Positions 12,730-23,132 of a stretch of 64,000 bases of DNA are shown here, in pieces. Origin of the DNA: Collybiopsis luxurians FD-317 M1. Lineage: Eukaryota; Basidiomycota; Agaricomycetes; Agaricales; Omphalotaceae. How positions within the stretch are numbered: the first letter of the stretch is position 1; every line of letters starts with the position of its first letter. Where the stretch lies: the NCBI GenBank assembly GCA_000827265.1, contig KN834784.1, positions 231,719 through 295,718 of the forward strand. The letters run 5' to 3'. Under the pieces are notes generated by a model. That model searched no databases, was not told the origin of the DNA, and worked only from the letters and a program-made list of their open reading frames with translations. The position numbers were made by a program, and so were the translations under genes.

Positions 12730-15700
12730 TCATGCTGCAAGTAAAGTGGAAGCCCAACATTTGGTCCATTGGGCTCCATAAACAAAATTTGACCAGTCCA
12801 CAGAAAGAGCAGAATTTGGGGCATCAGCAGGAATAGTAAGAATTTGCCGTTTATCTTTGAATCCAGGCCTCATCAAAGGAGGAAGCCAAAGAATAAGTTG
12901 CCCATTTTCAGAATGAAGCCAACCATGGTGATCAATATAGCCAAATGGAATACCTGGGGGCAGGTGAAAATTGGTGGATTCAAGTTTGGCCTTAACTTGT
13001 AGACCTGTTTGAGTATTGCAAATTCTTACTGCATTATCCTCAGAGGTGGACATTACATATTGCCCATTAGGTGAATATGCAGCTGGGGTAACAAGATTGG
13101 TGTGGCCTTTGAGTGGCTCCCCAACCTGCAGACCTAATTCAGCATTCCAAATTCTTACTGTCCTATCTGAAGAGCCAGACACTACATATTGACCATCAGG
13201 TGAATATGCCACTGAGATAACAGCTTGAGTGTGACCTTTGAGTGGTTCCCCAACCTGCTGACCTGTTTCAGTATTCCAAATTCTTACTGTCTTATCCCAA
13301 GAGCCAGACACCACATATTGACCATCAGGTGAATATGCTGCTGAGATAACAGCTTGAGTGTGACCTTTGAGTGGCTCCCCAACCTGCTGACTTGTTTCAG
13401 CACTCCAAATTCTTACTGTCTTATCCCAAGAGCCAGACAGTACATATTGACCATCAGGTGAATATGCCATTGACATAACAGCCTGAGTGTGACCTTTGAG
13501 TGGCTCCCCAACCTGCAGACCTGTTTCAGCATTCCAAATTCTTACTGTCCTATCTGAAGAACCAGACACTACATATTGACCATCAGGTGAATATGCCACT
13601 GAGGTAACTTCATTAGTGTGGCCTTTGAGGGGCTCCCCAACCTGCTGACCTGTTTCAGCATTCCAAATTCTTACTGTCTTATCAAAAGAGCCTGACACTA
13701 CATATTGCCCATCAAGTGAATATGCCACTGAGGTAACCACATGAGTGTGGCCTTTGAGTTGCTCCCCAACCTTCAGACCTGTTTCAGCATTCCAAATTAT
13801 TAGTGTCTTATCCCAAGAGCCAGACACCACATATTGACCATCAGGTGAATATGCCACTGCGATCACAGCTTGAGTGTGGCCTTTGAGTGGCTCCCCAACC
13901 TGCCACCCTGTTTCAGCATTCCAAATTCTTACTGTCTTATCTGAAGAGCCAGACACTACATATTGACCATCAGATGAATATGCCACTGAGGTAACTTCAT
14001 TAGTGTGACCTTTGAGTTGCTCCCCAACCTGCTGACCTGTTTCAGCATTCCAAATTCTGACTGTCTTATCCCAAGACCCAGACACTACATATAGACCATC
14101 AGGTGAATATACCACTGAGATAACAGCTTGAGTGTGACCTTTGAGTGGCTCCCCAACCTGCAGACCTGTTTCAGCATTCCAAATTCTTACTGTCCTATCT
14201 GAAGAGCCAGACACTACATATTGACCATCAGGTGAATATGCCACTGAGGTAACAGCTTGAGTGTGGCCTTTGAGTGGCTCCCCAACCTGCAGACCTGTTT
14301 CAGCATTCCAAATTCTTACTGTCTTATCCTTAGAGCCAGACAGTACATATTGACCATCAGGTGAATATGCCACTGAGATAACCACTTGAGTGTGGCCTTT
14401 AAGTGGCTCCCCAACCTGCCACCCTGTTTCAGCATTCCAAATTCTTACTGTCTTATCTGAAGAGCCAGATACTACATATTGACCATCAGGTGTATATGCC
14501 ACTGAGGTAACACCCTGAGTATGGCCTTTGAGTGGCTCCCCAACCTGCAGACCTGTTTTAGCATTCCAAATTCTTACTGTCTTATCCTTAGAGCCAGAGA
14601 GCACATATTGACCATTGGGTGAATATGCCACTGAGGTAACTTCATCAATGTGGCCTTTGAGTGGCTCCCCAACCTGCTGACCTGTTTCAGCATTCCAAAT
14701 TCTTACTGTCATATCCCAAGAACCAGACACTATATATTGACCATCAGGTGAATATGCCACTGAGATAACAGCTTGAGTGTGGCCTTTGAGTGGCTCCCCA
14801 ACCTGCAGACCTGTTTCAGCATTCCAAATTCTTACTGTCTTATCCTTAGAGCCAGACACTACATATTGACCATCAGGTGAGTATGCTACAGATGATGCCC
14901 TCTGTTCAATATCTATCACATGCAATATCTTCTCCCATGTTACACCATCCCCACCTCTTCTTACTTTTACAAATTGCTCACAATGTATAATCTTCCTCAG
15001 TGCACTTCCTGAAGGTAGTAGTGCACATCCTGATACATAGAGATGTGGTGTGCTCTCATTCAATGCAACAAAGAACACATTCACAAACTTTTCCAACTCC
15101 TGCATTCCCCTCATAAGATTTGGGTCCTAGTTCAGTATCATTTGATCAATTAGTGCTCATCCACTGAAAATTAATCCATACCTTTCTCTCTCCAGCCCAT
15201 TTTTTTATCTTACTTGTAATAACCCTTATTTTATTTACCTTCCCTATCAAACTCATGCATTCTAACCAGAATATTAATTGACAGCTGCTTGTAAACTCTT
15301 TCAACCCATTGTCTATAGAATCAGTCGCTTCAGCATTTTTTACATGGTGTGCCCACCATTGTGCGCTGTACTGTAATTGAGATGAGATATTTTGACCAAT
15401 CCTTTTTTCCAAGTCCCTTATCTCATGATTTAGAATTGATGAAGTTTCCAAATTGCACATGTTAAATTTCAGTTCTGTAGTGAGCACCTTCATGCAGACC
15501 TTGGCCAAATTCTGGTGTTGTAATGCCGTTTTCATTTTGAATTCAACTGGACATTGTTCCGAGATCAGAAATTCTGCCAAAGACAAATGGTAGTAAACCT
15601 TCCCATCATTCAAATATAACACCGCTTTCAAAACATCAATTACTTTTTTCACTACAGCATAAGTCACATTTGACCCTATCTGAAGCATTGTTCCCAGGGC

Positions 15701-16981
15701 GGCCATTGTCAAAGGCTCATAAGCTGAAATGATTGACCCTACAATCAATTGGCATTGATACTGACTTTGCCTATTGGTGAAGTATTGCTTCAAGACTTCT
15801 CCATATAAGTCAAACAATCTGGCATGTGGATGCTCAATTTCACTTTCATGCCCTTTTTGCTGTAACACAACTTGAATATTGGTTGCCATGTCCATTCCTG
15901 ATTCAATAAATTCCATTGCAGTATTGGCCCAAATGAACAGACCATCTGCTTTAGATATGAGATTATTTATGTCACTCTTTGAAATTTCGCCATCATCTAA
16001 ATCAGCAAATCTTTCCCTAAAGAATGTCTCAATATCCTGATGAGCTGTATAACCAACAGATAGGTCAAATGACTGAATGTGCTTCTTGTTTGTCATTGTC
16101 TTTTGAATTTCACTGTTGGGACGACTCATTATCACTACTCTAATCCACTTCATTTTGCTCAAATGACCTTGCAGCTGGTCAAGCAAAATACGCTGCTCCA
16201 TGGGCTTCCCCCACTCATCTAGTCCATCAATAATAATTATAATGGGCTTCGATGCACTAAGTGTGTACAATGGTATGCAGAAGATTGACAACTGCTCCTT
16301 CAAAGGGACACTGCCTACATGTAGAGAGACATCCTTCTCAAGTACATCCAGTAAAGCTTTAGCATATTCTGGATGTAACTTTGCTAAATGGTAGCCAATG
16401 GTTGGCACCAGAATAGAAGTATTACTTGTCTCTTGACCTTTTACACAATGAAAGGTCAGTGCCAAGGTAACTTTGTCATTCATTTCTCGGAGTTTTTCAG
16501 CAAGTGTCACTGCTATTGCACTCTTGCCGCTTCCAGCTAAACCATGGATCCAAGCCATACAGCTGTCTGGGTTGACAGCCCACTGACAGAGATCCTTAAG
16601 AATCACAATACGGGTTCCGTCCATACAGCCGATTGATTTTTTGACTGGATTGATGATCGGGTTGAGCTTTTCTTTGAGAAGATTGATGTTATCTTTCCCT
16701 GTTTTCACAAGATTGTCATTTTCGTGACAGATAGAAATCAGTATTTGCCTTACCAAAATGTTGATGAACCTCATGACAATGAACCTCATGACGATGAAGA
16801 TCCCTTCCTGCAGCGTAGAAAGCTGCTGATCCTTGAATTCCAAAATTGGATGCGCCAGATAAGATTGATACTGGAGATCCGACAGATCGTGGCCCTGCAA
16901 TCCTGAATTAGAAGAAAATTAATACTCAATCAATCACTTGCCATGAGCATCGCTTTCGGGGACACGGTTTCTTTCTGACAT
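12730..16981 (-). CDS. NACHT-WD40 NLR-type signal-transducing NTPase
   Basis: STAND-family NTPase, probably a cytosolic non-self or surveillance receptor like the fungal HET-E/HNWD proteins. Three exons are proposed: 16942-16981, 15182-16902 and 12730-15126, giving 1,385 aa. The larger intron (15127-15181, GTATGG...CACTAAT...CTAG) is phase 0 and joins the NACHT and WD40 parts perfectly. The 39-bp first intron uses a GC donor (GCAAGT) and is less certain. The protein has a roughly 130-residue N-terminal region (LAHPILEFKDQQLS), a Walker A GLAGSGKS (about 134-141), a Walker B IIIIIDGLDEW (about 234-244), a VVIMSRP sensor, a helical linker, then STPHLYVS and 15 WD40 units of 43 residues. It ends with the usual FVYGAQWTKC-like tail. 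No lesion is visible. The WD40 half has almost no CpG. The ligand and effector are not evident; the N-terminal region matches no death-type domain I recognise. Confidence 0.88.
13005..14890 (-). repeat. Array of 15 WD40 units (129 bp each) within the NLR gene
   Basis: Fourteen units fit the frame VAYSPDGQYVVSGS-x-DKTV, RIWNAETG-x-QVGEPL, KGH-T-x-x-V, and a fifteenth is more diverged (TSEDNAVRICN). Changes cluster at a few places. The residue after SGS is K, W, S or F. The residue after ETG is L, Q or W. The pair before the final V is QA, QG, QV, DE, NE, HV or NL. Between about 12,960 and 15,000 I found only one CpG (near 13,861). Confidence 0.9.
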
Positions 16982-18665
16982 GATCAGTCGTAGATGACGG
17001 TCGTTGTTAAGAAGTGCACAGGACAGGTGATCGAACAGTGTGAGAATCGACCCAGCTATTTGAGCGTATTTGCACCCAACTCCGAATTTCACGTGCCTCC
17101 CATCTCAACTGTCTCCCTCTTCTTCCTGGTACTCACCACTATGAACTGGAGGTAGCGGTGATGAATAGGAAGCATCGAAAGTAAAGCCAAAGGAAGGTTC
17201 TGGGGAGCTGTGCTCTTGGTGGAGTATGAAAGTCATTTGTTTACGGTGCTGCAACGATGGACCCAGCAGCGCAGGCTCAGTTGGACTCCGAGTGTTGCCC
17301 CCATTAGTATCATGCCGTTCAGGCATACTGCTGAATTTCCTACTCTTTTCCTGTTCACATGCTCCCCGGCGGATTTCGGAGGAGAGTAAGATGTGAGAAA
17401 GACAACCCTTGGCATGTAAACAAAATATCCGAGAGCTTGTCGGTCCACAGCCCTTTGCAAAAGTCCGTGAACACACGGGCTTTTTTTTTTTCGGGCCGCC
17501 GGAAATCCGATGGTCCGAGGTATCACACCTGACACCTTTTTCTATGTTCATGTTCTCGCTGTGGCTACCATTGGCCTCGTATCATAAGTCACAAATAAAA
17601 TTGCCATATTACTGTAGGCGCTAGTTCAAGATTCCACTGCAAGTAAGCGGGCCGTTGATAAGATAAGATAAATCCCCTCCAATACCATTCAAAAACCTTG
17701 ACCTGTGGCCGGTCTGCCTCGTTTATGTCCAAGAATAATGCACAATGCATGCCCTATTTTGTACGTGTGGCCATGCTCCGTGGAGGACATCAGAGTACGA
17801 GGAAAATTTGACATGAGAACGAAATGCCTTGACATATGCGCTGTGTTATTGGAAGTCGTTGGAATACATTGGGTGAAAGTGATTGATACTGGTGGAAGGA
17901 AAAGTGGGGAAGGAGGACGTGGAACGGAATGTTATCGTCGATCGACGCATGAAAGGATCCGAACTAGGCTGAACAGCGGCAACGTAGGTCAACATTTTCA
18001 GTACGTCGTACACTGTCCCTTATTCGTTTGACTCATTTACCATGCACTAATATACAGCGTCTACTCACGAAATCCCGCTTTCCATCACAGCTCAACCCTC
18101 AACTCCTTGCTCCCATGTCGTCACCATACATGCTTTCGATCCTGGTCCTGGTCAAGGTCAAAGCTAGATCCAAATCTGAATCAGCGCGTCTCGTCCTTGT
18201 TCTCCTTATTCATTTCCTGAACCTCCTCCTTCTCCAAATCAGAATAAACGAAGATATAGGTTTGGACTAAGGCTCGGATGTTGTCTGAGAAGACGTTCAT
18301 GTGGGGCATGGACATAAGCGGAAGACTTGCAAGGGTACTTCCTGAGAGACTGATGCCAGTTGCGTTCGTACGTTGGGGGTAAAAGCGGCGAGACGGGAGT
18401 TAGAGGCGGAGGGAGATCCGGGGTACGTGACTAGAGAAAGGATGAGATGGGTTAGTTATCCGTAAGGAGTACGTAGGATGGATTATGAATAAATAAAAAA
18501 GAAAATAAAGATAAATCGGCGAGAATATTCAGATACCGAATAACGAGTTGAATATGGAAAAAAACAAGTGGGGAACTGTGAAGGAAAAAAAAAACATACC
18601 CGCTTCTTCAGACGACTTCAAACAAGCTTCATCCGACACCCAACAGCAGAGGTACCCAACGACAT
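16982..18665. other. Gene-free or unresolved stretch at the island/core boundary
   Basis: CpG content rises sharply here, marking the change from repeat island to normal DNA. A minus-strand frame ending at 17105 has a hydrophilic tail (FDASYSSPLPPVHSGEY) that could be a last exon, but nothing upstream supports a full gene. The upstream region of the NLR gene would lie at 17,000-17,300. Confidence 0.35.
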
Positions 18666-20078
18666 CTATATATTCCGTCCCTCGTCCCCTAGTCGCGCCG
18701 TTCTCTTCGAACCCTTCATTTCCATTACGGGCAGCAGTATCAAGTTGAACCCGCTGAGGAAGGCAGATACAACCAGAACGACAAGGGATTCATAGCGCAA
18801 TGCGAGGTCGCAAACGAGATTGACCTCGTGCGACATTTGCATGTCGGGATTGAAGTATAGATGCCCCGGATTACATTTGCTGCAAACAAGAGCTGGAGTA
18901 GCCGCTGTCCGTGTGCTATTCCAAAGTGATAAGCTTCTCACATATGCAGAGAGGGACGATGATGTTAGCAAGGAAGGGTGCGGCGTGCGCAATCCACTGT
19001 CGTAGCTGAAGCAGGTGTTCGTGTTGATCCAAATCGAATATGGATATAGTCTAGAACAAGAGTTCAGATAAGAAACTCGACAATACAAGCAAAGTTCAAG
19101 ATTAACACACCTTGAGGTACACGTTCCAAACTTCCAACTTCAATACGGGCTTTGTTGATAGAAAAGCCAGCTAACGTATGTCGCTCGTCGATAGACTCTA
19201 AATCATTGGATCTGGTCGCTGACAGCTTCAACAACCAGTCAGGATCTAGCAGTGTCAACGTTCTTTCGATTATTCCGTTCTGCTTGCTTGTAATTGTTCA
19301 GAAATGCCGGACTGCAGCGAATGCTACCGAGTAGATGGTGTATGATACGCTGGGACGTTGGAGAAGAGGCTGAAAAAATGAATATAGGAACGAATACGGA
19401 CATACCGACTGATTTCTACCCAAGTTTCGGCGCGAGCACTGATATGAACAACGTTATCGGCCTATGTCCATCCTATCCCTCATTCTGATCTCATTCTTTT
19501 CTTCCTCTTGCATAACCGAATCCTTCGACTTACCGGTTGTCCCAGGTCACGTTCATTCCGTCAAGTCCAATGTCGACCCATTCAAGCGCTAGTGCAGACG
19601 AGCATTATGGAAACAGTGGAGTCACCCTTATACGCCAGAGGGTACAACATACGGGATAGACTCGGGAACACTGGCAGCCCCTGCGTTCGTTAGGCACTCT
19701 ATACCGCATCGACAGCAATCTAAAGCGTGATTCATATTGGCCTGTCCGTCTTACGCTAAGAGAAAGATGGACGCTGTGGATGGATCTGCGAATGGAGTGG
19801 AGGTTGAGTGACGACAGGAGGGTGACAGTAAAATAAGCAACACGAGCTTACTTATTCGTATTACACCTGCAATCCACATCGTTGAGACTCGACTGAGACC
19901 AGGTGGAGGAGATGAGAGATACGGCATTGTAGAGAGTACGAGTCATTGTACTACTTGAGATTCCATTCCCTATTGGGGCTGGTGTAGAATACTTAAACAT
20001 TTGTGGAACGGAAGAAGTCGAGTTGAGGGAAGGAGCAGGCCGAAATTGAGTTATACAGTGGGAATTGGGGAAACACAA
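18666..20078 (-). CDS. Hypothetical multi-exon protein with two C-terminal membrane segments
   Basis: Several minus-strand exons with good splice sites appear to form one gene. An N-terminal exon (19857-20078) has FKYSTPAPIGNGISSSTM and ends DVDCRCNTNK before GTAAGC. Middle exons read SVPESIPYVVPSG, then LEWVDIGLDGMNVTWDN (before GTAAGTCG), then TLLDPDWLLKLSA. The last exons are joined by GTGAGA...CTCCAG. They read LLQLRQWIAHAAPFLANIIV (hydrophobic), then LVCSKCNPGHLYFNPDMQ, then a second hydrophobic segment SLVVLVVSAFLSGFNLILLP, and stop. A likely Asn glycosylation site (NVT) fits an outward-facing N-terminal part. No start codon or signal peptide is clear, so the 5' end is incomplete, and some exon joins are uncertain. 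I do not recognise the family. It might be decayed like its neighbour. Confidence 0.45.
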
Positions 20079-20317
20079 TCAACCACTTGTAAACATGCAA
20101 TAGTTAAAAGACCAATCTTGAAGTGGTCTGGGGGCCTACAGCCTAACAAAACAGCAATCAGATTAATGAGTGGTTGAGTCATTAAGACTGATTAATATTA
20201 CATGCCGGCACTTTCACTGAGCTTCAAGCCCCACCTGGAACTTTATTCCTGCAACACATACAGACTTCCATCTCATGAAACAAGTTGTGATACTGGCATT
20301 ACTCTGTCTACAAACCC

Positions 20318-22000
20318 TCAAAGGGCACTCAAACTGCTCTTCTGCGACCAAATGCCATGAAAACCAATCGGGAAAACTGTCTCCATCTCCGCCCTCGCAC
20401 ACTCTTCCATATTCTGTGCATCTAAGATAACCAGCATACTCTTACCTCGATTTCTGTCCAATATGACACTTAAAACAACACCGTCGTCTTCTGCGCTGCC
20501 TCATGGACGTGGCACAAATATGGGTTCGCTCGGGGTAAATCCAGGGATTCCCCAAAATTTATGTTCTCCCCCCACTGCGTTCTGCATGTCAAGTTTGACA
20601 AGCCTGTCAGCAAAGATGTGTTCCTGACCAGGAGCGTAGGATTCGTTTACTCCATAAGCGTAACGATAAGGTCGGTAATAAAGTGCTGGATTGATCGTAG
20701 GAAGTTCAATGGATTGAGACGGAGGAAGAGTGAATGTTACTTCGGCCTGAGTGATTGTCCCAGCAGCTCAGGATGTGACAGAAGGAAGACGAAATCGGCG
20801 GGGGCGTCCTATGAGCCCTGTGTTCTCGGCCAAGGGCTTGCGAAGTTTGTCAAGGTAGAAAGACTGGATCACAGAATGGTCTTCATAAACAGACATATCA
20901 AGTATAATGACGTCCTTTGTGGGATCGTCGTAGCCGTTGATTTGATGAAAGCAGAAGAATGGAGGAGTCTACATGAACCCGGATTCTTCCACTAAGAAAT
21001 ACCTTGACCAATGAAAAATGACAATCTCACCTTGTACTTGGCTATCACTCCCCTATTCTTCTTGTCAATTACGTAGAAAAGACTATCCAATTTGGGTTCC
21101 GCTTTTCGATAGATTGAACATAATTCTGATTATAGAGCATCGATAAACCATAACTTCAAATAGTGAACTCAGAACAAATCAACGAAGAATGCAACAAATG
21201 AAACTTACTTGGCAATATGAGCTTGCCACACTATAAGTATTACTTATTTCGAGGTCATGGCAAGGGAATGAAGATAAGATAGAGGAGCATCTTCGATTCT
21301 GGCGATGATGTCCACGGAGCCATCACCTTTGATTCTGAAAACCTTATATGTGGGAAAGCGACCGCCAAATTTGCAAGAGAAATTGTAGAATTCGTTGGTC
21401 TCTTTGTCCCAACAGGAATGAGAGGCACTCAACTGACCATCAAGGCGTGAATCTAACGCTTTGTAGGAAGCGGAGGCGAGTGGTTCGAGGGTAGTGGGAT
21501 CAAGAAGCTGAAGATTAGTCGCGTCAGTCTTTGCGACAAGATACCGTGGTCCCGAATGGTCATGGAGCTTCACTTCGGAAGGTAGACCTTCAATGACGTT
21601 GTTCCATCCTGGCATCTCTGGACTTAAAGTGACTGAAACATTAAGTCCAGATGGAGAATTGCTGGATTGGAATATAGAAGCCGCCTGCTGGAATGTAGTA
21701 AAGAATTTGCGAAAAATGGTCTGACAAATGTCTGGCTTTTGAGCGAATGACATTCCCAGTTTCCCTTGCTCTGAAATCTGTCTCTCGTAATCCTCGGCAG
21801 ACTTTCGAGAGCTATACGATACTCGTTGACCACCGGGATGGATCTCGAAGCGATGATTCATCCCAAGTCCGTCACACCAGTGTTGAATGTCGACTGATTG
21901 TGAAGGGTCTGCAGAGGAAGGGATGTGATATGTTCCGGGGCCCCGGTATCACTTAAAGCTGGAACGATTGGTTTCGACGATGTGCCCGGGTGATGCTCCT
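20318..22000 (-). pseudogene. Carotenoid oxygenase (RPE65-type dioxygenase) pseudogene
   Basis: Carotenoid cleavage dioxygenases are Fe(II) seven-bladed propellers that split polyenes with O2. The minus strand carries nearly the whole fold: YRGPGTYHIPSSADPS and GLGMNHRFEIHPGG near the N-terminus, then GQLSASHSCWD, SYLHSLAMTSK, FCFHQINGYDDP and a last GFHGIW. The iron-binding His is present in each of the four. Introns with proper borders lie near 20,980-21,040 and 21,150-21,205. The frame is broken by TAA after MTSK (a Tyr is usual there), by TGA after RLPSVTS, and by TGA after IFVPRP; these cannot be removed by a credible intron. A further TAA near 21,145 is ambiguous because it may be intronic. 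The N-terminal 40-60 residues are out of frame or missing. It lies in CpG-normal DNA, so its decay is not that of the transposon islands. Confidence 0.8.
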
Positions 22001-23013
22001 AGAGAAAAGACAAGAGTTTGAGCGTTCTGTCGCTGTTCTTGGCTATAACACATATGTACCACGCACCGCAAAAGCCCAAGAGCAGAGTAATGCTAGAAAT
22101 GGTAAAGTTCGGTGGATTTTCGGAAAAACTTGATTAGCTCCAGAGATGGCATGATGATGTCAAGGCGTGGGGTGATGGCCGCTACATAGTGCGGGGAAGA
22201 GAATGCGGCATCTGTTCAAAAGGGCAGAACACTGCGGCAGAGAGTGCATCTAGAGCAAGACAAGAATCTGCCAGATTAGTCCAGCCGCAGCTTCTAGCTC
22301 GTATACCACGGCCCGGTTATTTTCGAAGCAGAGGTTAGTCAAGCCTGAGTGGACTCTAAGTCTAACGTCCTCAGGGGTATACATAGATTTCGTTGTGCGT
22401 AACAAGGGGCGCCAACCACTCAGTTTTCACATTGTGGTGTCGGCGTAAACGGCGGTCCTGGTATTTCCTAGATATTCGGAAGTTTCAGCCACTCTGTTGA
22501 CATGATAAGTGCGAGAGTGGACTGAGGACGCTCAGGCGAATTTCCAAGGGTCAAAGCTGAAGATATTTACCAGGAATGGAGGATGTGCGTATGTAGACCT
22601 CCCGATTCCCGGTAATCATTTAACAGCGCCTCATTCAACGATGAGTCTTTAAAAGTGCCTTGAAATTTGAATGTAAGGAAGACGTCCGCTGCTGGAAATA
22701 TATGGGAAGGGCGGTATGCTGCGGGATATGGATAGTGGCGGCATACAATTTTCTGAATCAACCAAGACCTGCTGACACCACCTCGTTCCTGGACAATACA
22801 AACGCATTGTGATAGGCACCCGCCCTTTTTGCAGCGGAAAAGCAGTCTTCTATCCCAGAAAACTTTCCAAGAAGTTCACAGAGCTCCGCGGGATACTTTC
22901 AGGAAATTAACACGATATCTAGGCGAGACCCAAGAATTTCTTTGCTTATATCTCAAGGGAACAAGCTCTCTCACATCCTCCACATCCCATACGCATTGCG
23001 GGGTTGTGGGGCC
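22001..23013. other. Intergenic; upstream region of the MFS transporter
   Basis: No coding exon is supported. Open frames such as 22829-23278 run into the transporter promoter and first exon in the wrong frame. Confidence 0.4.
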
Positions 23014-23040
23014 CCGGACGGAGTCTCCGGACCGCGTCGG
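23014..23040. promoter_or_regulatory. CGG-type palindromes, candidate Zn2Cys6 factor sites
   Basis: CCGGA and TCCGG form an inverted repeat with a 7-base spacer (23014-23030), followed directly by CCGCGTCGG (CCG-N3-CGG, 23032-23040). They lie about 95-120 bp before the transporter start. Fungal sugar and quinate transporters are commonly controlled by Zn2Cys6 factors that bind CGG triplets. Function here is inferred. Confidence 0.35.
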
Positions 23041-23132
23041 ACCGTTTAAACAAGTACCGGGCGCCGCGAAATCGCTTAAAATACGCTCGGAGGTTTATGC
23101 CCCTCTTGCTTCCTATTCTTCCTCCTCCCTCA

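Noticed and set aside
12960..14890. Regular 129-bp repeats resembling a tandem or CRISPR-like array
   Set aside because: They are coding WD40 units with no gaps or spacers and keep one open frame.
15114..15148. Frameshift separating NACHT and WD40 genes
   Set aside because: A 55-bp intron with full splice signals joins them in phase 0.
17105..17551. 148-codon minus-strand frame as a gene
   Set aside because: Only its tail looks protein-like; no start, splice or domain support.
20390..20500. Short intron to remove the TGA stops in the carotenoid oxygenase C-terminal part
   Set aside because: No GT-AG pair of credible length spans them while keeping the conserved residues on both sides.
20561..20995. 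144-codon plus-strand frame
   Set aside because: It is antisense to the carotenoid oxygenase pseudogene exons, whose protein is clearly recognisable on the minus strand.
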